Shown here: positions 1 to 6,846 of the stretch, one piece after another
How positions within the stretch are numbered: position 1 is the first letter of the stretch
Layout: the number at the start of each line of letters is the position of its first letter
Assembly: GCA_945956975.1 (NCBI GenBank)
Contig: CAMFKC010000057.1
Coordinates: forward strand, 1-9,034
Source: an uncultured Methylocystaceae bacterium
GTDB taxonomy: Bacteria > Pseudomonadota > Alphaproteobacteria > Rhizobiales > Beijerinckiaceae
Reading direction: 5' to 3'
DNA: 9,034 nt
The notes under the pieces: model-generated
Told to the model about the DNA's origin: nothing
Databases searched by the model: none
What the model saw: only the letters and a program-made list of their open reading frames with translations
Program-made: the position numbers and the translations under genes

Positions 1-932
1 CGGAAAAGGCGCGGCAGGCTGGCGTCATCTATAGCCTCGCCTATGGCGATCAGCCGGCGCTCGCCTGCGATCTCGTGGACTGGGCGCGCGCCTGCGGCTT
101 TCCCGTCGTCGCCGCCGGACGGGGCCACAAATGGCTTCCGCACTACCGCGAATCGACGCCGGAGACGGTGTGGGACCATTGGGGCCTCACCGCTGAACAG
201 GCGGCGCGGGGCGGCCTCAATCCGAAAATGTTCAACGCCTTTCTCGACGGCTCCAAGCCGGCCATCGAATCCGCGGCCATCGCCAACGCCACCGGGCTGC
301 AGGCTCCGGCAGACGGGCTCGCATTTCCGCCCGGTTCAGTCGACGACATTCCGACCCTCATGCGTCCGCGCAGCGAAGGCGGCATTCTCGAATCCAAGGG
401 CCAGGTGGAAGTCGTCTCCTGCATCCGCGCCGACGGATCGCCGATTCCCTACGACATCCGCAAGGGCGTCTGGGTCTGTTTCGAGGGCGACAGCGATTAC
501 GTCCGCAACTGCTTCGAGGAATACAAGGTCGTGACCGATCCGAGCGGCCGCTACATGAGTTCTTACAAGAAGTGGCATCTGATCGGCCTGGAACTCGGCA
601 TATCCATCGCATCGATTGCCCTGCGCGGCGAACCCACGGGCGTGGCGACCTGCTTCAACGCCGATGTCGCGGCCATGGCGAAGAAGAATCTGCAGCCGGG
701 CGAAATGCTGGATGGCGAAGGAGGCTACGCCGTCTCCGGCAAGCTCGCGCCGGCGCGGACCTCGCTCGCCAACGGCTACCTGCCGCTCGGCCTGGCCCAC
801 AATGTCCGCCTCAAGCGCCCCGTGGCCAAGGGCGCCTGCGTGACGTGGGACGATGTCGAGATCGACGTCACGTCCCCCGCAGTCAAGCTGCGGCGCGAAC
901 AGGAACAGATGTTTGCCGGCGCCACGATCTGA
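1..932 (+). CDS. SAF-domain oxidoreductase, COG4091 (predicted homoserine dehydrogenase) type, 5'-truncated
   Basis: The reading frame is open from base 3 to a TGA at 930-932, giving 309 residues of a protein whose N-terminus lies outside the window. I recognise the COG4091 family, an N-terminal NAD(P)-binding homoserine-dehydrogenase-like domain followed by a C-terminal SAF domain. The family is usually about 430-450 residues (from memory), so the missing part should be most of the nucleotide-binding fold. The visible part has the family-like stretch GRGHKWLPHYRESTPETVWD near 115-175. The SAF region (about 690-930) contains PGEMLDGEGGY, GKLAPA, LPLGLAHNVRLKR and VAKGACVTWDDVEID. SAF domains are often mislabelled as FlgA-like. 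The true substrate of this family is not known to me, and homoserine dehydrogenase activity should not be assumed. The VOC gene starts 10 bases after the stop, so the two are probably cotranscribed. Confidence 0.8.
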   Translation, partial: EKARQAGVIYSLAYGDQPALACDLVDWARACGFPVVAAGRGHKWLPHYRESTPETVWDHWGLTAEQAARGGLNPKMFNAFLDGSKPAIESAAIANATGLQAPADGLAFPPGSVDDIPTLMRPRSEGGILESKGQVEVVSCIRADGSPIPYDIRKGVWVCFEGDSDYVRNCFEEYKVVTDPSGRYMSSYKKWHLIGLELGISIASIALRGEPTGVATCFNADVAAMAKKNLQPGEMLDGEGGYAVSGKLAPARTSLANGYLPLGLAHNVRLKRPVAKGACVTWDDVEIDVTSPAVKLRREQEQMFAGATI

Positions 933-942
933 GAGGGCACAT

Positions 943-1329
943 ATGCAGATCGACCGGCTCGACCATTTCGTCCTCACCGTCGCCGATCTCGAAGCCACGT
1001 GCCGCTTCTACGAACGAGCTTGCGGCATGACGGTGGAGACGTTCGGCGCCGGACGCCTCGCGCTTCGCTTTGGGCAGCAGAAGATCAATCTGCACAAGGC
1101 CGGCGCCGAATTCGAGCCGAAGGCGCGTCAGCCGATGCGCGGCTCCGGCGACTTCTGCCTGATTACGAATACGCCGCTCACGGAGGTCGAGGCGCACCTG
1201 ACAGCGCAGGGCATTGCGATCGAGGAAGGTCCGGTTGTGCGCACCGGCGCCGTCGGACCCATTCTCTCGGTCTATATCCGCGACCCCGACGGCAATCTGG
1301 TCGAGATATCAAATTACATCGACGGCTGA
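943..1329 (+). CDS. VOC-superfamily (glyoxalase/dioxygenase-fold) protein, 128 aa
   Basis: This single-module VOC protein begins RLDHFVLTVADLEATCRFYE and ends DPDGNLVEISNY, both typical of the superfamily. Candidate metal ligands by position are His8, His51 (INLH) and Glu121 (NLVEIS). The position before the third strand has Asp70 (GDFCLIT) where many glyoxalase-like members have His, so the metal site may be unusual or of a subfamily type. ATG at 943 is chosen because GAGAGGG (931-937) sits just upstream and the protein then starts exactly at the domain; an earlier in-frame start at 853 would overlap the preceding gene by about 80 bases. Lyase, isomerase, thiol transferase or ring-cleaving activity are all possible in this superfamily. 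Its place directly behind the SAF oxidoreductase suggests a shared catabolic pathway, but the substrate cannot be read from the sequence. Confidence 0.88.
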   Translation: MQIDRLDHFVLTVADLEATCRFYERACGMTVETFGAGRLALRFGQQKINLHKAGAEFEPKARQPMRGSGDFCLITNTPLTEVEAHLTAQGIAIEEGPVVRTGAVGPILSVYIRDPDGNLVEISNYIDG

Positions 1330-1330
1330 C

Positions 1331-1362
1331 GTCGTCGGGCATCGCAAAACACGACGCCCGGC
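1331..1362 (+). other. Inverted repeats after the VOC gene (possible weak terminator)
   Basis: Just after the VOC stop codon two alternative pairings are possible: GTCGT (1331-1335) with ACGAC (1351-1355), or GTCGGGC (1334-1340) with GCCCGGC (1356-1362, one G-T pair). No T-run follows, so an intrinsic terminator is doubtful. The rest of the 143-base gap up to 1472 shows only the hairpin and ribosome site of the next gene. Confidence 0.25.
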
Positions 1363-1443
1363 CTGTCGAATGAAAGCTTTTCCGGTCTCGCGCTTCGCCT
1401 GAAATAGCAGGGAATAACGAGACAAGGCTCGCAAGAGAGTCAC

Positions 1444-1459
1444 GCCGCCGGAAGGCGGC
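1444..1459 (+). promoter_or_regulatory. GC hairpin with GGAA tetraloop directly 5' of the carrier's ribosome site
   Basis: GCCGCC (1444-1449) and GGCGGC (1454-1459) form a perfect 6-bp stem closed by the GNRA-type loop GGAA. The stem ends two bases before the Shine-Dalgarno sequence GGGAGG (1462-1467) of the carrier gene at 1473. In the mRNA this hairpin would stand at the edge of the ribosome footprint, so it could stabilise the message or modulate initiation. No regulatory role is proven. Confidence 0.45.
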
Positions 1460-1472
1460 ATGGGAGGCATTC

Positions 1473-2780
1473 ATGCAGGAAGCAGCCGTCGTTTCAGCGG
1501 GCGTTGGTTCTCGCAAACCGTTTTATCGTCACCTGTATGTTCAGGTGCTGAGCGCGATCGCGCTCGGCATTCTTTTCGGCTATTTCTCGCCGCAGCTCGG
1601 CGAAGCCATGAAGCCGCTCGGCGACATCTTCATCAAGGCGGTGAAGATGATCATCGCGCCCGTGATCTTCTGCACGATCGTGCATGGCATATCCAGCGCC
1701 GGCGATATCAAGCGCGTCGGCAGGATCGGCGTGAAGGCGCTCATCTACTTCGAGATCATGACCACCATCGCCCTGGTGATGGGCCTCGTCGCCATGAATC
1801 TGACGCAGCCAGGCGCGGGCATGAACGTCAATGTCGCGACCCTCGACGCCAAGAGCATCAATGCGCAGGTCTCAAACGCGTCGGGCCAAATGACCTTCAC
1901 GTCGTACTTCCTGCATATCGTTCCCAACACCTTCATCGGCGCCTTTGCCCAAGGCGACATGCTGCAGGTCTTGTTCATCTCGTTGCTGTTCGCTTTCGGC
2001 CTGAACCTGCTCGGCGAGCGTGGGCAGCCGCTGTCCGCCATGATCGACCTCGTGGCGGCGAGCCTGTTCAAGGTCGTCGATATCATCATGAGGGCCGCCC
2101 CGATCGGCGCCTTCGGCGCCATGGCGTTCACCGTCGGCAAATACGGCGTCGCCTCGCTCGTGCCGATGCTGAAGATGCTCGGCGTCTTCTATCTCACCTG
2201 CGCCCTGTTCGTCTTTGTGGTTCTAGGGACGGCTGCCTGGCTGGCAGGCTTCAGCATCTTCAAGTTCGTTCGGTACATCGGCGATGAAATTCTGGTCGTG
2301 CTGTCGACGTCTTCCTCGGAAGCAGCCCTCCCGCGCCTGATGGCCAAGCTGAAGACCGCCGGGTGTCCTGAGTCGATCGTCGGCCTTGTCGTCCCGGCGG
2401 GCTATTCCTTCAACCTCGACGGCACCTGCATAAATCTCACGACGATGGCGATCTTCCTCGCGCAGGCCACGAACACGCCGCTCGGGCTCGAAGGACAATT
2501 GGTCCTGCTGGGCGTTCTGCTCTTCACATCGAAAGGCGCGGCGAGCGTGACGGGCGGGTCCTTCGTCGTCCTGGCGGCGACGCTCGCCTCCCTGAACTCC
2601 ATCCCGGTCGCGAGCATGGCGCTCATCCTCGGCGTCTATCGCTTCATTTCCGAGGGCGGCGCCATCGTCAACGCGATCGGAAATGGCGTGGCGACGATAG
2701 TCGTGGCGAAGTGGAACGGAGAACTCGACGAGGAGCGTCTGAGAGCGGCGTTGGAGACGCGCAACGCCGCCAATGGATGA
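1473..2780 (+). CDS. DctA-family (DAACS, SLC1-type) secondary carrier with altered substrate site
   Basis: This 435-residue inner-membrane protein belongs to the dicarboxylate/amino acid:cation symporter family and is closest in style to DctA (C4-dicarboxylate uptake). Family landmarks are present in order: FIKAVKMIIAPVIF near residue 53, the re-entrant HP1 serines at 280-282 (STSSSEAALPR), PAGYSFNLDGT with N314-T318, the HP2 segment SKGAASVTGGSF, and GNGVATIVVAKWNGELDE near the end. The last helix reads GVYRFISEGGAIVN. From memory, DctA has GIDRFMSEARALTN there, so the usual Asp is Tyr389 and the usual Arg is Gly396. That Arg corresponds to the side-chain carboxylate-binding arginine of the glutamate carriers, so plain C4-dicarboxylate transport is doubtful. 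Start 1473 is set by GGGAGG at 1462-1467. It follows the SAF and VOC genes by 143 bases and may import their substrate. Confidence 0.88.
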   Translation: MQEAAVVSAGVGSRKPFYRHLYVQVLSAIALGILFGYFSPQLGEAMKPLGDIFIKAVKMIIAPVIFCTIVHGISSAGDIKRVGRIGVKALIYFEIMTTIALVMGLVAMNLTQPGAGMNVNVATLDAKSINAQVSNASGQMTFTSYFLHIVPNTFIGAFAQGDMLQVLFISLLFAFGLNLLGERGQPLSAMIDLVAASLFKVVDIIMRAAPIGAFGAMAFTVGKYGVASLVPMLKMLGVFYLTCALFVFVVLGTAAWLAGFSIFKFVRYIGDEILVVLSTSSSEAALPRLMAKLKTAGCPESIVGLVVPAGYSFNLDGTCINLTTMAIFLAQATNTPLGLEGQLVLLGVLLFTSKGAASVTGGSFVVLAATLASLNSIPVASMALILGVYRFISEGGAIVNAIGNGVATIVVAKWNGELDEERLRAALETRNAANG

Positions 2781-2879
2781 CGTCCGCTTTCGGTCGAACC
2801 CTTCCGTGAATAACCAAGTCTGAAGCAGCCATTGCAACGGCGAGAACGTCTGCTTTCTGTACTTCGTTGGAAAATGTCG

Positions 2880-2911
2880 GAGCCCGCAGCAGTCCAGCTT
2901 GCTGCGGGCTC
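2880..2911. terminator. Strong hairpin between convergent genes, probable bidirectional terminator
   Basis: GAGCCCGCAGCA (2880-2891) and TGCTGCGGGCTC (2900-2911) form a perfect 12-bp stem with an 8-base loop. It lies 7 bases past the stop of the - strand dioxygenase gene and 99 bases past the stop of the + strand carrier gene. On the - strand a short T-run (CATTTTCC) follows the stem, which suits termination of the leftward operon. On the + strand there is no T-run, so it may act there only as an mRNA 3' stabiliser. The remaining bases between 2781 and 2918 show nothing else. Confidence 0.7.
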
Positions 2912-2918
2912 GCGTACG

Positions 2919-3857
2919 CTATTCAGCGGCCTGTGGCAGGTCCAGCCGCGCGCGCGGGATCTCGCCCGTGACCACGGAAACGCGCTCGCCCCAGCGCTCT
3001 TCGGGATAGTAGTCCCAGATTGCGTGATGCTGCGTCGCCCAATTGTCCCAGATGACCAAAGCATTGTCCGACCAGTGAATGCGGGCGTGGAGCGCGAGCT
3101 GGCTTTCGACGTGCCGGTTCAGCAGGTCCAGGATCGCATCGCTCTCCTTGCGCGTCAGCTGCACGATATGGGACGTGAAGGACGCGTTGACGTAGAGGTA
3201 CTTGCGACCCGTGCGCGGATGCGTGGCAATCACGGGATGCTCGGTCTGCGGATACGTCTTGCCGGGATTTGGCTGCGCTCCGTAACCCGCCGTCCAGGCC
3301 AATGAACCATCGTGGACGGCGGTCAGGCCGTCGAGCAGCGACTTCAGCGGATCTGACAGGAATTCGTACGCCAGATACATGTTGGCGAATGACGTGTCGC
3401 CGCCAACTGGCGGTGTCTTCGTCACGCGCAACAGGGAATAGGCGATCGGCGAGGGATCGCAGGAGACGTCGGTATGCCAGCCGTCGCCCGCCGTAAAGCG
3501 GGAGTCTCTGCCGGTCTTCCACGACAGCACCTCCGGATCGAATTCGCCGGCGCCCTTGAAGCGAGACGCGCCGAGTTCGTGCTTGTGGAGCGTTGTCCCG
3601 AAACGCAAGGCCAGTTTCTTGTGCGCCTCCTTGGAAATGTTCTGGTCGCGGAAAATCACCGCTAGGTTTTCGTCGAGCGCGCGGCGCACTTCGGCGAATT
3701 GCGCATCGCTGAGGTCTTTCGACAGATCGACGCCGGAGATCTCGGCGCCGATCGTCGGCGCAAGTTGCTTCACCGCGATCGTCTCGTAGGGTTTGCGCGT
3801 CTCGGTGTTCCAGGCCTCGATCGCGACCTTGTCGTTGAAGTCTCTGTAGAAGCTCAT
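2919..3857 (-). CDS. TauD/TfdA-family Fe(II)/2-oxoglutarate-dependent dioxygenase
   Basis: This 312-residue enzyme couples decarboxylation of 2-oxoglutarate to hydroxylation of an organic substrate. In the sulfur-linked members the product breaks down to sulfite (taurine, TauD) or sulfate (alkyl sulfates, AtsK). The iron triad is visible as His128 and Asp130 (GWHTDVS) plus His277 (NWATQHHAIWDY). The 2-oxoglutarate side is Arg288/Arg292 (RWGERVSVVTG), with the same 15-residue distance between distal His and Arg as I recall for TauD. HPVIATHPRTGRKYLYVN is also typical. Purine-rich GAAAGAGAGAG precedes ATG 3857. It is last in the operon, 21 bases after the ATPase gene. No SsuD-type monooxygenase is seen, so this is probably the desulfurising enzyme for the imported compound. 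Taurine, other sulfonates and alkyl sulfates cannot be told apart here. Confidence 0.9.
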   Translation of the reverse strand: MSFYRDFNDKVAIEAWNTETRKPYETIAVKQLAPTIGAEISGVDLSKDLSDAQFAEVRRALDENLAVIFRDQNISKEAHKKLALRFGTTLHKHELGASRFKGAGEFDPEVLSWKTGRDSRFTAGDGWHTDVSCDPSPIAYSLLRVTKTPPVGGDTSFANMYLAYEFLSDPLKSLLDGLTAVHDGSLAWTAGYGAQPNPGKTYPQTEHPVIATHPRTGRKYLYVNASFTSHIVQLTRKESDAILDLLNRHVESQLALHARIHWSDNALVIWDNWATQHHAIWDYYPEERWGERVSVVTGEIPRARLDLPQAAE

Positions 3858-3878
3858 CGGTTCTCTCTCTTTCCGGTT

Positions 3879-4709
3879 TCAGATCACATATTCGGGCTGG
3901 ACTTTGTCGCGCTGCAGAAGCTGCGCGAGGATGCGTTCCTCGAGCAGCGCGAGGTCGACGGAGCCGCGGCGGCGGGGTCGCGGCAGCGGCACGGCCATAT
4001 CGAGCGCTATGCGGCCGTCCTCGATCATCACGACGCGGTCGGCCAGCGCGAGCGCTTCCGACACGTCGTGTGTGACGAGCACGGCGGTGAAACCGCTCTC
4101 CTGCCAGACCTTCTCGATCAGCCCCTGCATCTCGATGCGGGTGAGCGCGTCGAGCGCGCCGAGCGGCTCATCAAGCGCCAGGAAGCGGGGCCGCGAGACG
4201 AGCGCGCGCGCGAGCGCCACGCGCTGCTTTTGCCCGCCGGAGAGGACCGACGGCCAATGCGCCGCGCGATCTTCGAGGCCGACCGCGGCAAGGGTCTCCA
4301 ACGCGCGGCGCCGTGAGTCCGCCGTGCTTGTGACGCCGGACAGGCCAACCTCGACGTTGGCGAGAACGCTCGCCCAAGGCAGGAGGCGCGGCTCCTGAAA
4401 CATGATCCGCGCTTCTGCCCGGGGTCCGTGAGCCGCCGCCTCTTCGCCCAGCCGATAGTCGCCCGACGTCGGGTGATCGAGACCCGCGAGAATGCGCAGC
4501 AAGGTGCTCTTGCCGCAGCCGCTGCGGCCGACAATGGCGAGGAACTGGCCCGCTGGCACATGCAAGTCGAGCGCGTGCAAGACCTGCAAGGCGCCGAAAC
4601 GCCGCCCCAACTTGTGCGCGTGGATCGGAACGCCGCGCGACGGCTCCCGGAACAGACCGGAGAAATCGGGGATCGCGGCTTTCGCGGCATGTGGCTGGAC
4701 AGCGTTCAT
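3879..4709 (-). CDS. ssuB: SsuB-type ABC transporter ATP-binding protein
   Basis: This 276-residue ATPase powers import of sulfonates or related anions and sits on the cytoplasmic face with the SsuC-type permease. Motifs are Walker A GRSGCGKST (61-69), Q-loop Gln105 (MFQEPRLLPW), signature LSGGQ (156-160), Walker B FLALDE (176-181), D-loop GALD and switch His214 (VTHD). The Q-loop wording EPRLLPW and the length match the SsuB/TauB/NrtD subgroup. The frame is open far upstream, but ATG at 4709 is chosen because it overlaps the permease stop as ATGA (4706-4709), the usual sign of translational coupling. The alternative long reading would run antisense-free through the permease gene and has no family support. 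SsuB is the best name; TauB- or AtsC-like substrate range is equally possible. Confidence 0.92.
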   Translation of the reverse strand: MNAVQPHAAKAAIPDFSGLFREPSRGVPIHAHKLGRRFGALQVLHALDLHVPAGQFLAIVGRSGCGKSTLLRILAGLDHPTSGDYRLGEEAAAHGPRAEARIMFQEPRLLPWASVLANVEVGLSGVTSTADSRRRALETLAAVGLEDRAAHWPSVLSGGQKQRVALARALVSRPRFLALDEPLGALDALTRIEMQGLIEKVWQESGFTAVLVTHDVSEALALADRVVMIEDGRIALDMAVPLPRPRRRGSVDLALLEERILAQLLQRDKVQPEYVI

Positions 4710-5557
4710 GGCCGCGCTCCCTGCGCCTGGTAGGCCGGGTTCCATTGCAGGAAGCGGCGTTCCAGCAGTCGGGCGGCAGCGTCGGCGGCCTTGCCCAGCA
4801 GCGCGTAGATGATGATCGCGAGCACGACGATGTCGGTCTGCATGAACTCGCGCGCCTGCATCGCCATGTAGCCGAGGCCCGATTGCGCCGCGATGGTTTC
4901 CGCGACGATCAGCGTCAGCCACATCACGCCGAGCGCGAAGCGCAGGCCGACGAAGATCGACGGCAAGGCGCCTGGCAGGATCACCCGGCGGAACAGGTCG
5001 CCGCGCGTCATGCCGTAGCTGCTGCCCATCTCGATCAGTTGCGGGTCGACGTTGCGCACGCCGTGCAGCGTGTTGAGGTAGACGGGGAAGAACACGCCGA
5101 GCGCCACCAGGAACAGCTTTGCGCCCTCGTCGATTCCAAACCACAGGATGACGAGCGGAATGAGCGCCAGATGCGGAATGTTGCGCACCATCTGCAGTGT
5201 CGAATCCGTCAACGTTTCGGAGATGCGCGACAGGCCGTTGGCAAGCCCGAGCGCAAAACCGATCCCGCCGCCGATGGCGAAGCCCAGCGCCGCGCGCACG
5301 AAACTGACGCCAATATTGGCGGCCAGTTCGCCGGAAAGCGTCAGCTTCCAGAAGGCGCGGACAACGCCCGCCGGGCTCGGCAGCACGTTGACCGAAAGCC
5401 AGCCGAGCGAGGCCGTCGCTTGCCAGGCGGCAAGGATCAGCGCGGGCACAAGCCAGGCGGACAGGCGCCCCGGTCGGGCGGATTTCAGCCGGGAGAGCCA
5501 GACGGGCGTCGCGCGCGCGTCCGACTTGAGGATGAAGGCGTCAGCAATGTTCGTCAT
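4706..5557 (-). CDS. ssuC: SsuC-type ABC transporter permease
   Basis: This 283-residue inner-membrane subunit has a basic N-terminal tail, a first membrane span at about residues 33-52, and a BPD-transport core from about 75 to 268 with five further hydrophobic segments. The VLPSP turn (58-62) and QMVRNIPHLALIPLVILWFG (122-141) are typical of SsuC/TauC. The EAA loop that docks to the ATPase is at about 174-200 (IEMGSSYGMTRGDLFRRVILP). The start ATG at 5557 follows the binding-protein stop by 9 bases, and its ribosome site GAGGG overlaps that stop codon. The gene overlaps the ATPase gene by four bases. Order is binding protein, permease, ATPase, dioxygenase, which resembles alkyl-sulfate (atsRBCK-like) and sulfonate operons. 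Confidence 0.93.
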   Translation of the reverse strand: MTNIADAFILKSDARATPVWLSRLKSARPGRLSAWLVPALILAAWQATASLGWLSVNVLPSPAGVVRAFWKLTLSGELAANIGVSFVRAALGFAIGGGIGFALGLANGLSRISETLTDSTLQMVRNIPHLALIPLVILWFGIDEGAKLFLVALGVFFPVYLNTLHGVRNVDPQLIEMGSSYGMTRGDLFRRVILPGALPSIFVGLRFALGVMWLTLIVAETIAAQSGLGYMAMQAREFMQTDIVVLAIIIYALLGKAADAAARLLERRFLQWNPAYQAQGARP

Positions 5558-5566
5558 GGTTTGCCC

Positions 5567-6520
5567 TCAGCTTCCCGGCGTCCATTTCCAGACGATGTCC
5601 GCCACGCGAACCGGATGGGGGATGAGACCAAGCTTGGCGAAGCGGTCGGCGACGGTCTGCTGCGTCTTGATGACGTCTGCATCGACGGGCGCGGCCTGGT
5701 AAGTCGATCGCTGCACCGCGCGGCGCACGGCCTCGATGTCGACGCCTGTCGCGCTGGCGTAGGCCGTAGAAACCTCCTCACGATGAGCCTCGGCCCACTT
5801 GCCTTCGCTCGCGAAAACTTCGTTCAGCCGGGCGACGAGCGAGGGGTATTTCTGCACGAAGTCGGCGCCGACGATGAAGAAGGCGTTCGACTGGTGAACG
5901 TCCAGGTTCCAGGCGATGGCGCGCGCCTTGAACTTGAGTTCCGCCAGCGCGACATAGGGATCCCAGATGGACCACGCATCGACGGCGCCCTTCGAGAAGG
6001 CCGCCGTGGCGTCTGCGGGCGCGAGCGGAACCGGGGTGATATCCGTCCAGGCGACGCCGGCCTTTTCCAACGCGGCGACGAGCAAGTTGTGCGCGCTCGA
6101 GCCCTTCCCGAAAGCGACCTTCTTGCCCTTGAGATCGGCAACCGACTTCAGCGGCGAGTCCTGCGGCACGAGGATCGCCTGGGTGTTGCCGCGCGAGACG
6201 ACGGCTGCGGCATAGCGGATCTTGGCGCCGCCCGATTGCGCGAAGATCGGCGGCGCATCGCCCACGTAGCCGAAATCGACGCTGCCGACGTTGATCGCCT
6301 CGAGCAGTGGCGGGCCGAATTGGAAATCGATCCACTTGATGTCGACGCCCAGCGGCTTGAAGGCTTCCTCGACGGAGCGCCGTTGCTTCACCGCCGGAAA
6401 ATATCCACCCTTCTGCGTGCCGATGCGGATTTCGGAGGGCTTGTCCTGCGCGAAGGCGGGCAGTGTCGAGGCGCCGGCGAGCGTTGCCGCGCCAGCAAGA
6501 AGTTTGCGTCTGTCGATCAT
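5567..6520 (-). CDS. ssuA: SsuA-type periplasmic sulfonate-binding protein
   Basis: This 317-residue solute-binding protein captures an organosulfur anion in the periplasm and hands it to the permease. The N-terminus MIDRRKLLAGAATL has twin arginines followed by a hydrophobic stretch and an AFA-Q cleavage site (after residue 24), so Tat export is possible as well as Sec. SsuA/TauA-type signatures include EIRIGTQKGGYFPAVKQR, FQFGPPLLEAINVGSVDFGYVGDAPPIFAQ (split across about 66-95), LKGKKVAFGKGSSAHNLL and WSIWDPYVA. ATG 6520 is preceded by AAAAGGA on the - strand. The gene starts 28 bases after the 77-residue ORF and ends 9 bases before the permease. Ligand class (sulfonate, taurine, alkyl sulfate) is inferred from family and context. 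Confidence 0.92.
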   Translation of the reverse strand: MIDRRKLLAGAATLAGASTLPAFAQDKPSEIRIGTQKGGYFPAVKQRRSVEEAFKPLGVDIKWIDFQFGPPLLEAINVGSVDFGYVGDAPPIFAQSGGAKIRYAAAVVSRGNTQAILVPQDSPLKSVADLKGKKVAFGKGSSAHNLLVAALEKAGVAWTDITPVPLAPADATAAFSKGAVDAWSIWDPYVALAELKFKARAIAWNLDVHQSNAFFIVGADFVQKYPSLVARLNEVFASEGKWAEAHREEVSTAYASATGVDIEAVRRAVQRSTYQAAPVDADVIKTQQTVADRFAKLGLIPHPVRVADIVWKWTPGS

Positions 6521-6548
6521 GGATCTTGTCCTTTTCAGCTTGGAGGGA

Positions 6549-6782
6549 TCAGTTGAAATCAGTTGCGCGCAGGCCGCCGGCGATCAGGGCGCGCGCAGCC
6601 CGTTCGGCGTGCCGGGGGGACGCGAAGACGCGGCCCTCCAGATCGTCGAAAGCGCGTTCGGACGAGAAGAAGCGAAACGCGCGCCCATCGCTGGCGACGA
6701 TGCCCGCGATACGCTCCTGGATCTCGATGACGACGGCGTCGGCGCGGCGCCCGGAGGCTCGCCGTTCTTGAAAGATGGACAT
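6549..6782 (-). CDS. Uncharacterised 77-aa protein, first full gene of the sulfonate operon
   Basis: I do not recognise this family with certainty. The protein is soluble, with no signal peptide or membrane span: an N-terminal strand-like part (ADAVVIEIQERIAGIVAS), a central aromatic patch (GRAFRFFSSERAFDDLEGRV, about 33-52) and a basic, alanine-rich helical C-terminus (SPRHAERAARALIA). The strand-then-helix layout could bind RNA, DNA or a partner protein, but this is only a guess. It is 28 bases upstream of ssuA and 64 bases downstream of the leader ORF, so it is almost surely cotranscribed with the transporter. ATG 6782 is the first in-frame start; its own ribosome site is weak, with AGGAG (6810-6814) separated from the ATG by a hairpin (6794-6809). 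It could instead be a fortuitous frame, but its position and codon use favour a real gene. Confidence 0.62.
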   Translation of the reverse strand: MSIFQERRASGRRADAVVIEIQERIAGIVASDGRAFRFFSSERAFDDLEGRVFASPRHAERAARALIAGGLRATDFN

Positions 6783-6793
6783 GGGTTCTCGTT

Positions 6794-6809
6794 CGCCGCC
6801 TCGGCGACG
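6794..6809 (-). promoter_or_regulatory. Hairpin in the leader region just upstream of the 77-aa gene
   Basis: On the - strand CGTCGCC (6803-6809) pairs with GGCGGCG (6794-6800), with one G-T pair. The only good ribosome-site core, AGGAG (6810-6814), lies directly 5' of the stem, and the ATG at 6782 lies 11 bases 3' of it. Folding would bring them closer; unfolding or alternative pairing would separate them. The CGTCGCC arm can also pair with GGCGACC at 6862-6868 inside the leader ORF. Confidence 0.4.
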
Positions 6810-6846
6810 CTCCTGATGATGGCGTTTTGTTTGGGCGACCTGCTCG

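Noticed and set aside
336..998. 220-codon - strand frame over the SAF-domain gene
   Set aside because: It is antisense to a recognised coding region and carries no recognisable domain.
1370..1402. Ten-codon frame (MKAFPVSRFA) upstream of the carrier as a possible leader peptide
   Set aside because: No ribosome site, no biased residue content and no paired RNA structures that depend on it.
1460..2287. Second + strand frame (275 codons) overlapping the DctA-like gene
   Set aside because: It is a shifted-frame shadow with no hydrophobic pattern or motif, while the other frame is a complete carrier with a good ribosome site.
4710..5144. Upstream in-frame extension of the SsuB-type ATPase gene to 5144
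   Set aside because: The added part is arginine/alanine-rich, overlaps the permease gene and is not part of any ABC ATPase; the ATGA overlap at 4706-4709 marks the real start.
4691..6556. A 621-codon open frame on the + strand across the ssuABC genes
   Set aside because: It lies exactly antisense to three well-recognised genes, has a low-complexity Arg/Ala/Gly/Asp composition and no family signature; long antisense frames are expected in GC-rich DNA.
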